A DNA stretch of 64,000 nucleotides from Mucilaginibacter phyllosphaerae (GTDB taxonomy: Bacteria > Bacteroidota > Bacteroidia > Sphingobacteriales > Sphingobacteriaceae), in the NCBI RefSeq assembly GCF_004378255.1, contig NZ_SNQG01000002.1, forward strand, positions 558,001-622,000. The letters are read 5' to 3'. Shown one piece after another: positions 44,560-51,186 of this stretch. Within the stretch, counting starts at the first letter, position 1, and every line of letters starts with the position of its first letter. The position numbers and the translations under genes were made by a program. Under the pieces are notes generated by a model. It did not search any database, had not been told where the DNA came from, and worked only from the letters and a program-made list of their open reading frames with translations.

Positions 44560-44802
44560 ATGGATATCGCGTTAAAGTATAAAATAGTAGAGAAGATAAT
44601 TCAGAGTAGCGATGATTATATTCTGAATCAGATACAAACATTATTGAACGTACCGGAACCTGATTTTTGGGATGATATCCCCGAAAATATTAAGAAAGCC
44701 ATAGGTGAAGCAAAAGAAGAATTGGATAGGGGCGAAGGTATTGCCCATGCGCAGGTAATGGCTGACGTTAAATCCCGCTTTCAGAAAAGTAATGGCGTGT
44801 GA
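44560..44802 (+). CDS. Antitoxin of a RelE/ParE-type toxin-antitoxin pair
   Basis: An 80-residue acidic, helical protein: DIALKYKIVEKIIQSSDD at the start, then NIKKAIGEAKEELDRGEGIAHAQVMADVKSRF at about 44-75. This end section is the pattern seen in many Bacteroidota antitoxins encoded before RelE-like toxins. The start ATG is preceded by an AT-rich region. Its stop overlaps the start of the toxin reading frame (ATG at 44792), as in genuine pairs. The antitoxin appears intact although the toxin is broken. It would bind and neutralise the toxin and repress its own promoter, which is known for the family and not shown here. Confidence 0.75.
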   Translation: MDIALKYKIVEKIIQSSDDYILNQIQTLLNVPEPDFWDDIPENIKKAIGEAKEELDRGEGIAHAQVMADVKSRFQKSNGV

Positions 44803-45084
44803 TATTATTTGGTCGCCAAAGGCTAAAAGCACTTACTACCAAATTCTTGAATACTTAGACGAAATTGGACTTACATCGAAATAAATAACTTTATTGATAG
44901 GACAGAAGAGGCTTTGAATTTTATTTCAAATAATCCGCTTTTATATATAAAGTCTGCCAAAGCCGATATCCACAGGTGTGTTTTAATAAAGCAAGTCAGT
45001 TTGTTTTATAGGTTTAATTCCGACACCATTGAGTTATTGTTGTTTTGGGACAATCGTCAAGATCCGGCAAAATTATCTCTATAA
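44792..45084 (+). pseudogene. RelE/ParE-like toxin, broken by a 1-bp deletion
   Basis: Frame one from the ATG at 44792 reads MACDIIWSPKAKSTYY and continues to EYLDEIG before reaching a TAA at 44882. The remainder continues in another frame from about 44866 with WTYIEINNFIDRTEEAL, NPLLYIKSAKADIHRCVLIK and LLFWDNRQDPAKL, the body and C-terminus of a RelE/ParE toxin. Joining the two needs one extra base near 44861-44866, where GAAATTGG would read GAAAATTGG. The total span of 293 nt is exactly one short of a 97-codon gene plus stop. A sequencing error in the A run is an alternative. Confidence 0.8.
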
Positions 45085-45180
45085 TATCAACATAAGCCAA
45101 ACCCTAAATACAATTACTCGTGCTGGTATTTGTTTTGTCAGCAATTTTAAATAACTTATTGATTATCAATGATTAGTTAA

Positions 45181-45213
45181 TGTTCACGAGTGTTCACGCC
45201 GTGAACATGAACA
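45181..45213. repeat. Inverted repeat of TGTTCAC units (copy 1)
   Basis: Two TGTTCAC units (45181-45187 and 45191-45197) face GTGAACA and TGAACA units (45201-45213) across three bases. A related element lies in opposite orientation at 48284-48322. The surrounding gap 45085-45232 contains no gene that I can see. Confidence 0.65.
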
Positions 45214-45232
45214 CCTGCTAACATTTACCATT

Positions 45233-45646
45233 ATGCAAAATATCAACATCACCGCCATTCAGCACATCGGCATCCCGGTAACTAACTTAATAGCCTCGCA
45301 GGCCTTTTACGAGCGCCTGGGTTTTACGAATGTAATGCAGGCCACCTTTGACGAAAAGGGCCAACCTGGCACCTGTGTAATGATGCAGCGCGGAGAAATG
45401 GTAATAGAACTATACCAACTGCCGGAAGCTGGCCTGGCAGAGATCCGCAGCCGCGGTAACGGGCATATAGATCATGTAGCTTTTAATGTGCCCGACATTG
45501 ATGATGCTTTTGCCACGGTTAAGCAAGCAGGTTTCCATATCATCGAACCTGAACCGGTATTCCTGCAATTTTGGGCCAAAGGCTGTAAATACTTTAACAT
45601 TACCGGGCCCGATGGCGAACGGCTGGAGTTTAACCAGATGCTTTAG
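45233..45646 (+). CDS. VOC-family (glyoxalase-like) protein
   Basis: A 137-residue protein with the paired beta-alpha-beta-beta-beta modules of the vicinal oxygen chelate fold. IQHIGIPVTNLIASQAFYERLGF at 9-31 begins module one with metal-ligand His11, and IDHVAFNVPDIDDAFATVKQAGF at about 80-102 begins module two with His82. MVIELYQ at about 60-66 and GERLEFNQ at the end supply the remaining acidic ligands. Members include glyoxalase I, dioxygenases and resistance proteins; the reaction here is not predictable. Confidence 0.85.
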   Translation: MQNINITAIQHIGIPVTNLIASQAFYERLGFTNVMQATFDEKGQPGTCVMMQRGEMVIELYQLPEAGLAEIRSRGNGHIDHVAFNVPDIDDAFATVKQAGFHIIEPEPVFLQFWAKGCKYFNITGPDGERLEFNQML

Positions 45647-45704
45647 GCCATAATTTTGGCCCGTAAAAATGTGGTTTATAATTTTAAAATCTATTGTAAT
45701 TTAC

Positions 45705-45712
45705 TATGTTTG
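45705..45712 (+). promoter_or_regulatory. Candidate -7 promoter element before the 108-residue gene
   Basis: TATGTTTG fits TAnnTTTG and lies 17 bp before the ATG at 45730. It sits inside a small palindrome (ACTATG and CATAGT around TTTG), which could be an operator. No clear -33 element is seen. Confidence 0.35.
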
Positions 45713-45729
45713 CATAGTAATTATAGCTC

Positions 45730-46056
45730 ATGCCATTTAAAAAGCTTAAATATTTACTTGTTTTTGTTTGCCTGTTCTCGATAATGGAAAGCACCGGTAT
45801 TTCTGTGCTTTCGCTGCTTACTAAAAATACAATTTGCCAAACAGATTGCCAGCCTGCAAATGACGACGAAGGCACAAGTGAGCGCAATGAAACCAAAGAG
45901 AACAGGATGAAAGAGTTATGGGCAGCTGATCTTGATTTTAAGATCCCTTTAATATATATCAGTTTTAAAAAAGTTTTTTACCCTCATGAGCAGCACACCG
46001 CTCACCTGGCATGGGTGCCGCCGGTGCCTACGCCCCCGCCCAACGGTATAGTTTAA
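45730..46056 (+). CDS. Hypothetical small secreted or membrane-anchored protein
   Basis: A 108-residue protein of unknown function. Residues 5-32 are hydrophobic (LKYLLVFVCLFSIMES and on) and could be a signal peptide or anchor. Two cysteines follow at 36 and 40, then a charged stretch (DDEGTSERNETKENRMKELW). The C-terminus is proline-rich (AWVPPVPTPPP). No family is recognised. A promoter-like element precedes it and it has normal codon use, so I accept it as a gene with moderate confidence. Confidence 0.55.
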   Translation: MPFKKLKYLLVFVCLFSIMESTGISVLSLLTKNTICQTDCQPANDDEGTSERNETKENRMKELWAADLDFKIPLIYISFKKVFYPHEQHTAHLAWVPPVPTPPPNGIV

Positions 46057-46120
46057 TTCCCCTTTTTTTACATGCCTGCCTTAATGGCCCGGCAATTATT
46101 TTATATTAAACTATATCATC

Positions 46121-46552
46121 ATGAAAACTCGTTTTCGATTTATATTATCATTTATGGCTGTATTGGCAGCATCTGTAATTACTGCATCTGCACAGCAGGT
46201 TAGCGATTCCAGTATAAAAACAAATACCAGCCCGGTTACCAATTCGCTTAGTTACATTACCAGGCTGCAGCCGGTAACTTACCAATACAACCAAAGCGAA
46301 TACAGGCAATTAAACCTGCCGGCCGGTACGCAATACGGGTTTATAGCCAGTGATGCCAAACAAGTGGCGCCCTGGGCTATCACTACACACAATAATTGGT
46401 ATAATGCAGGCAAAGGTAACCAGCGTGCAATAACCACAGCCGAGGTTGACCTGCAGAAATTAGTGCCCCTGTTAGTGGGTGCCATAAAAGAGCAGCAGGC
46501 CGAAATTGATAAGCTAAAGCACGAAGTGCAGCAGCTTAAGCAAGGCAAATAG
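46121..46552 (+). CDS. Secreted small protein resembling the S74 tail-fibre chaperone domain
   Basis: A 143-residue protein with a signal peptide (about 1-24, ending ASA). Residues 44-80 (SYITRLQPVTYQYNQ through QYGFIASDAKQVAPWAI) resemble the core of intramolecular-chaperone/peptidase S74 domains found at the C-terminus of tail fibres and Bacteroidota surface proteins. The last 35 residues (LVPLLVGAIKEQQAEIDKLKHEVQQLK) form a coiled coil that probably trimerises. There is no upstream fibre, so it is a stand-alone remnant or small envelope protein. A strong terminator follows. Confidence 0.6.
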   Translation: MKTRFRFILSFMAVLAASVITASAQQVSDSSIKTNTSPVTNSLSYITRLQPVTYQYNQSEYRQLNLPAGTQYGFIASDAKQVAPWAITTHNNWYNAGKGNQRAITTAEVDLQKLVPLLVGAIKEQQAEIDKLKHEVQQLKQGK

Positions 46553-46560
46553 CCTAAGTA

Positions 46561-46592
46561 AACAGGGCGGTGGCATCATCGCCCTGTTTTTA
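46561..46592 (+). terminator. Rho-independent terminator
   Basis: A perfect 9-bp stem AACAGGGCG / CGCCCTGTT with a 10-base loop is followed by a T-rich run, 9 bp after the stop of the S74-like gene. Confidence 0.8.
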
Positions 46593-46760
46593 TTTGCAGC
46601 ACTTTTATGATCGTTAACTGCTACGTAAACCAAATATCCGCGCCGGATATCGTTATGTTCCATTAAAATTTAAGATCCTGTTGTTGCATTTTGGTTTATA
46701 GTGCTTAGTTTAGCGTACCAATTATGATGCAAAGGCATACATTAACTGAAACAAGCACCC

Positions 46761-48281
46761 ATGAATATCAAAAAGAGTTTACTGATAGGTAGTTTTTTAA
46801 TAGCCGCTTTATCATCGCAGGCGCAAAAAACAGCCTCAACACCATATCATGAGCAATACCGCTTGCAGGCACATTTTTCGCCCAAAGCGCACTGGACGAA
46901 CGACCCTAACGGGATGGTATATTATAAAGGTACCTACCACCTGTTTTTTCAGTATTACCCGGATGCTACCATTTGGGGGCCGATGCACTGGGGGCATGCC
47001 GTAAGTAAAGACATGATCCACTGGAAACAGTTGCCCATTGCCCTGTACCCCGATAAGCTGGGCTACATCTTCAGCGGCAGCGTAGTGGTAGATGAGAACA
47101 ACACATCCGGCCTGGGTACCAAAGATAAACCGGCCATGGTAGCCATTTTTACCCATCACGACCCAAAAGGCGAGAAGGCGGGCTTGTCCAAATATCAAAA
47201 CCAAAGCCTGGCCTATAGTTTGGATGAAGGGCTTACCTGGAAAAAATATAGTGGTAACCCGGTGCTTAAAAATCCCGGCATCAAAGATTTCAGGGACCCT
47301 AAAGTTTTTTGGTACGATAAGGGTAACAAGTGGTTAATGAGCCTGGCCACTAAAGACAGGATCACCTTTTATTCATCGCCCAACTTAAAGAACTGGAAAA
47401 AAGAAAGTGATTTTGGGCAGATGCTTGGCGCGCACGGCGGTGTTTGGGAATGCCCGGACCTGTTCCCGCTAAAACTAAACGGTAAAGAGTATTGGGTATT
47501 GCTGGTGAGCATTAACCCAGGCGGGCCAAACAAAGGCTCGGCAACGCAATACTTTGTGGGCCATTTTGATGGTAAAACATTTACCCCAACCAGCACCCAA
47601 ACTAAATGGATAGATTATGGCCCTGACAATTACGCAGGCGTTACTTTTGGTAATACCGGTAACCGCAAGGTGTTTTTAGGATGGATGGGTAACTGGTTAT
47701 ATGCTAACCAGGTGCCTACCGTAAAATGGCGCAACGCTATGACCGTGCCCCGCGAATTAGATTTAAAGCTGACAGCCGGCGATATCTACCTAACTTCTAA
47801 CCCGGTGAAAGAATTGGATAAGATAGTTGCCAAAACCATTAAGGTTGATGCGGCTTTACTCGCTAAAAACAACAACATCTTTTCGGTTATTAAACAAACA
47901 CCGGCTCAGTATGTCCTGGAGTTTAATACACAGGCAGTTAAAGATTATTCGGTAATGCTTTCAAACGCCACGGGCGAGCAATTGATAATAGGCTATGATG
48001 CCAAAAATACCCGTTATTATATCGACCGTACCAAAGCGGGACAGCATGGCTTTAGCAAGCAATTTGCAACCCGGTCTTACGTGCCCAGGGTATCTGCATC
48101 GCTTACATCCGATATGGAACTTATTGTAGACGCCTCATCTATAGAGCTGTTTGCCGATGGGGGCTTAAGTAACCTAACGGGCGTATTCTTCCCTAAAAAG
48201 CCCTACACCCGTTTAAGTATCGTAAACAATGGTATGGAAATAGAAGGCCTGGAATTAAAGCCTTTAAGATCTATCTGGTAA
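46761..48281 (+). CDS. sacC: Glycoside hydrolase family 32 (levanase / fructan beta-fructosidase)
   Basis: A 506-residue secreted enzyme with a signal peptide (about 1-22). The five-bladed propeller catalytic domain shows all three active-site motifs: WTNDPNG at 45-51 with Asp48 as nucleophile, FRDP at 177-180 with Asp179 stabilising the transition state, and WECPDL at 229-234 with Glu230 as acid. A beta-sandwich domain follows from about residue 345. It should release fructose from levan, inulin or sucrose in the periplasm or outside. No SusC/SusD pair or transporter is nearby, so it is not part of a visible utilisation locus. The symbol is by function class. Confidence 0.9.
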   Translation: MNIKKSLLIGSFLIAALSSQAQKTASTPYHEQYRLQAHFSPKAHWTNDPNGMVYYKGTYHLFFQYYPDATIWGPMHWGHAVSKDMIHWKQLPIALYPDKLGYIFSGSVVVDENNTSGLGTKDKPAMVAIFTHHDPKGEKAGLSKYQNQSLAYSLDEGLTWKKYSGNPVLKNPGIKDFRDPKVFWYDKGNKWLMSLATKDRITFYSSPNLKNWKKESDFGQMLGAHGGVWECPDLFPLKLNGKEYWVLLVSINPGGPNKGSATQYFVGHFDGKTFTPTSTQTKWIDYGPDNYAGVTFGNTGNRKVFLGWMGNWLYANQVPTVKWRNAMTVPRELDLKLTAGDIYLTSNPVKELDKIVAKTIKVDAALLAKNNNIFSVIKQTPAQYVLEFNTQAVKDYSVMLSNATGEQLIIGYDAKNTRYYIDRTKAGQHGFSKQFATRSYVPRVSASLTSDMELIVDASSIELFADGGLSNLTGVFFPKKPYTRLSIVNNGMEIEGLELKPLRSIW

Positions 48282-48283
48282 AA

Positions 48284-48322
48284 CAGGTGTTCACGTTCAC
48301 GAGTAATGAACACTATGAACAT
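48284..48322. repeat. Inverted repeat of TGTTCAC units (copy 2, opposite orientation)
   Basis: The reverse complement reads atgttcatagtgttcatt, then ctcgtgaacgtgaacacct, closely matching copy 1 at 45181-45216 (both finish GTGAACAYGAACACCT-like). It begins just after the GH32 stop. The rest of the gap up to 48432 has no recognised gene. Confidence 0.6.
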
Positions 48323-48432
48323 TTTTAACTTATTTATAATGAGGTATTAAGCATTTTATTATGTCCTCGCAGGGTCACATATATGTGCCCTGCAACCTGA
48401 TGTGCGGCTATGTGTTTGTATGCAACTAACCG

Positions 48433-49257
48433 CTATTCCAACACCACTGTTTTATTCTTATAAACAAACACCCGGTCATCAAACACCAGTTTAAGGGCTT
48501 TGGCTAAAACAGCGGTTTCAATTTCTTTTCCGGCTTTTACCATATCGGCTACGGTAAGGGAGTGGTTGGCGGGTATGATCTGCTGTGCGATGATGGGGCC
48601 TTCGTCCAGTTCGTCGGTTACATAATGGGCGGTGGCGCCTATTAATTTTACCCCGCGCTCGTAAGCCTGGCGGTAGGGGCTGGCGCCTGCAAATGCCGGT
48701 AAAAAGGAGTGATGGATATTGATGATCTGCATCGGGAAACGGCTCACAAAATCATGCGATAAAATGCGCATAAATTTGGCCAGCACCAGGTAATCATAAT
48801 CGTGGTTTTGGATGGTGTTTATTACCTGTTGCTCAAACTCAGCTTTGTCGTTCCCTGCCTCTACATAAAAGAATGGCACATCAAAACGCTTGCAGATATC
48901 CTGCAGTGTTTCATGATTGCCAATTACACATTGTACGCTGGCCCCCAGTGTGTTAAAGTAATTGCGCACCAGTATATCGGCCAGGCAATGATACTCTTTA
49001 GTAACCAGTACAATAATCTTTTTTTGGGCAGCCGGGTTTATTTTGATGATCGCGTTATTGGGTAAAATATCGCGCAGGTCGTCTTCAATCCGCTCATCAT
49101 CAATGGTTTTATCTACCTCCAGGCGCATAAAAAACAGGTTGGCGGTATTATCTACATGCTCGTGCATGCTAATGATGTTAAATTGTTTTTGGGCCAACAG
49201 GCCGGATATAGCTGCAACCAGGCCTACACGGTCGGTACATTGTATAACAATGATCAT
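48433..49257 (-). CDS. purU: Formyltetrahydrofolate deformylase
   Basis: A 274-residue enzyme that hydrolyses 10-formyl-THF to THF and formate, balancing one-carbon pools. An N-terminal ACT domain (CTDRVGLVAAISGLLAQ at 7-23, then MHEHVDN) is followed by the formyltransferase domain with HHSFLPAFAGASPYRQAYERG at about 182-202 and ATAHYVTDELDEGPIIAQ at about 207-224, where the His and Asp are catalytic. Length is close to E. coli PurU (280). It is transcribed away from the dcw cluster across a 159-bp gap that holds the MraZ boxes. Confidence 0.92.
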   Translation of the reverse strand: MIIVIQCTDRVGLVAAISGLLAQKQFNIISMHEHVDNTANLFFMRLEVDKTIDDERIEDDLRDILPNNAIIKINPAAQKKIIVLVTKEYHCLADILVRNYFNTLGASVQCVIGNHETLQDICKRFDVPFFYVEAGNDKAEFEQQVINTIQNHDYDYLVLAKFMRILSHDFVSRFPMQIINIHHSFLPAFAGASPYRQAYERGVKLIGATAHYVTDELDEGPIIAQQIIPANHSLTVADMVKAGKEIETAVLAKALKLVFDDRVFVYKNKTVVLE

Positions 49258-49346
49258 CTTTCAGGGGATAAATTATGGTTTCAAAGCTATAATTATTAAG
49301 AAGATTACATAGCCGGAAAAGCACCAAAAATGTTGAAAACTTTTTG

Positions 49347-49376
49347 GTGGTAAAAAGTGTCATAAAGTGGTAAAAG
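49347..49376 (+). promoter_or_regulatory. MraZ-binding boxes (three 10-bp direct repeats)
   Basis: Three adjacent repeats, GTGGTAAAAA, GTGTCATAAA and GTGGTAAAAG (49347-49356, 49357-49366, 49367-49376), lie 41-70 bp before mraZ. One-turn spacing of GTG-rich boxes matches known MraZ operators, at which the MraZ ring represses its own dcw operon. This strongly suggests autoregulation here. Confidence 0.75.
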
Positions 49377-49416
49377 TAATATACTTTTACGTTACAAATA
49401 TTGTTGACCGTAAAGA

Positions 49417-49881
49417 ATGTCCTATTTAACCGGAGAATTTAATTGTAAACTGGATGCCAAAGGGCGGATGATGATCCCTTCGGACCTCAAAAAACAGCTT
49501 CCTGAAGCTGAAAAAGAGGGCCTTGTGATCAATCGCGGCCTGGAAAACTATCTGGTAATTTACACTAAACGGGAATGGGACAAAAAGCTTGACGAACTGA
49601 GCAAACTTAACGAATATGATAGAAAAGCCATTCAGTTTGTAAGATATTTTACCGCCGGCGCAACAAATTTGCAGCCTGATGGCACCGGAAGGGTTAACCT
49701 GCCGAAGAATTTGCTGGATTATGCGGGCATTACCAGCGAGGTTGTTTTAACCTGCATGCTTAACAAGGTAGAGGTTTGGGATAAAAAAGCGCACGAGAAA
49801 ATGATAAGCAACGAGCCCGAGAACTTTGCCGAACTGGCCGAAGAGGTGATGGGCAATAAGGGAAAGGGGCGCGATGAGTAA
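49417..49881 (+). CDS. mraZ: Transcriptional regulator MraZ
   Basis: A 154-residue protein with two SpoVT/AbrB-like DNA-binding repeats: LDAKGRMMIPSDLKKQL at about 12-28 and LQPDGTGRVNLPKNLLDYAG at about 85-104, each with the DxxGR core. MraZ forms a ring and binds direct repeats in front of its own operon; matching repeats lie 41-70 bp upstream. It overlaps rsmH by 8 bp and is the first gene of the dcw cluster, as in most bacteria. Confidence 0.93.
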   Translation: MSYLTGEFNCKLDAKGRMMIPSDLKKQLPEAEKEGLVINRGLENYLVIYTKREWDKKLDELSKLNEYDRKAIQFVRYFTAGATNLQPDGTGRVNLPKNLLDYAGITSEVVLTCMLNKVEVWDKKAHEKMISNEPENFAELAEEVMGNKGKGRDE

Positions 49882-50776
49882 TTACCATGTACCGGTTATG
49901 CTGGCCGAATGCATTGATGCATTAAATATACAACCGAACGGTACTTACGTTGATGTAACTTTTGGCGGCGGCGGCCACTCGCGCGAGATCATGAAGCATT
50001 TGGGCGAAGGCGGCAGGTTGCTGGGTTTTGACCAGGATGCCGATGCGCAGCAAAATGTAATTGATGACGAGCGGTTTACTTTTATTGATCAGAATTTTAG
50101 GTACCTGAAAAATTTTACCCGTTTGCATGATGCTATCCCGGTTGATGGGATACTGGCCGATCTTGGTGTATCATCTTACCAGTTTGACCAGGCCGAGCGT
50201 GGTTTTTCGATCCGTTTTGATGCCGAGCTGGATATGCGCATGAACCAGGCATCAGACCTGAGCGCCAAAGAGGTAGTGAATAGTTATACCGAAGCCGATC
50301 TGCACCGCATTTTTGGCATGTACGGCGAAGTGCAGAATGCCAAATCATTGGCCAAAACGTTGGTAACGGCAAGGCTTAACGGCCCGATAAATACGGTAGC
50401 TGATCTGAAGAACGCAATAAGCAACATCATCCCCCGGGGTAAAGAAAATAAGTACCTGGCGCAGGTTTTTCAGGCATTAAGGATAGAGGTGAACCAGGAA
50501 CTGGAGGCGCTGAAAGATTTTTTAATGCAATCTGCAGAGGTGCTTAAGCCGGGCGGCAGGCTGGTGGTGATGTCTTACCATTCGCTGGAAGATAGGCTGG
50601 TGAAAAACTTCATCGCCAAAGGCAAATTCAGCGGTGAGGTAGAGAAGGACTTTTACGGAAACAACAACCGCCCGTTTGATGCGGTTAGCCGTGGGGCTAT
50701 AGTAGCTACCGGCGAAGAGATAATTAATAATAACAGGGCACGCAGTGCTAAATTAAGGATAGCTGTAAAAAAATGA
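49874..50776 (+). CDS. rsmH: 16S rRNA (cytosine-1402-N4)-methyltransferase
   Basis: A 300-residue methyltransferase that N4-methylates C1402 of 16S rRNA at the decoding centre. YVDVTFGGGGHSREIM at about 24-39 is the SAM-binding motif; GILADLGVSSYQFD, RGFSIRFDAELDMRM, and SYHSLEDRLVKNF are hallmark RsmH blocks. It overlaps mraZ by 8 bp and the next gene by 4 bp. Length and start fit the family. Confidence 0.95.
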   Translation: MSNYHVPVMLAECIDALNIQPNGTYVDVTFGGGGHSREIMKHLGEGGRLLGFDQDADAQQNVIDDERFTFIDQNFRYLKNFTRLHDAIPVDGILADLGVSSYQFDQAERGFSIRFDAELDMRMNQASDLSAKEVVNSYTEADLHRIFGMYGEVQNAKSLAKTLVTARLNGPINTVADLKNAISNIIPRGKENKYLAQVFQALRIEVNQELEALKDFLMQSAEVLKPGGRLVVMSYHSLEDRLVKNFIAKGKFSGEVEKDFYGNNNRPFDAVSRGAIVATGEEIINNNRARSAKLRIAVKK

Positions 50777-51186
50777 CCAATCGTTTACGTACAGAAATTC
50801 AGGAAGAAGAACTGGAAGAACAAGAGCTTATTGTGGAGGAGCGCCCTGTAAAAAAAGGCATTCCCGATAACTTTTTTACCCAGTTTTTAAGAAATGGAGT
50901 GATCACTACGGATGATGCTACCAGTGCTTTGCCATTTATTTTTTACATCGCCTTTTTAGGCATGATCTATATAGGTAACAGGCACCTGTCTGAAAACAAC
51001 ATCCGCGATATTGACAAAATAAGCAAAGAAGTTAAAGAGTTAAGCTGGGAATATAAAAGCACCAAGGCCGACCTGGCCTTTAAAAGCACATTGACCGAGG
51101 TGGCCAAGCGTGCAGATACCCTGGGGGTTAAGGAATCTAACCAGCCGCCACAAAAAATTACGGTAAAGGAGGATATACAGGAATGA
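50773..51186 (+). CDS. FtsL-like cell division protein
   Basis: A 137-residue bitopic protein in the ftsL position. An acidic cytoplasmic N-terminus (EEELEEQELIVEERP) is followed by one hydrophobic helix at about 54-75 (LPFIFYIAFLGMIYIGNRHL) and a periplasmic coiled-coil segment (IRDIDKISKEVKELSWEYKS). Sequence similarity to proteobacterial FtsL is negligible, but Bacteroidota have this FtsL-like family at the same site. It would bridge FtsQ/FtsB-type partners and FtsW-FtsI. It overlaps both neighbours by 4 bp. Confidence 0.85.
   Translation: MTNRLRTEIQEEELEEQELIVEERPVKKGIPDNFFTQFLRNGVITTDDATSALPFIFYIAFLGMIYIGNRHLSENNIRDIDKISKEVKELSWEYKSTKADLAFKSTLTEVAKRADTLGVKESNQPPQKITVKEDIQE

Noticed and set aside
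44792..44884. Complete short toxin gene of 30 codons
   Set aside because: The frame ends just before the conserved toxin body, which continues in another frame, so it is a frameshifted remnant.
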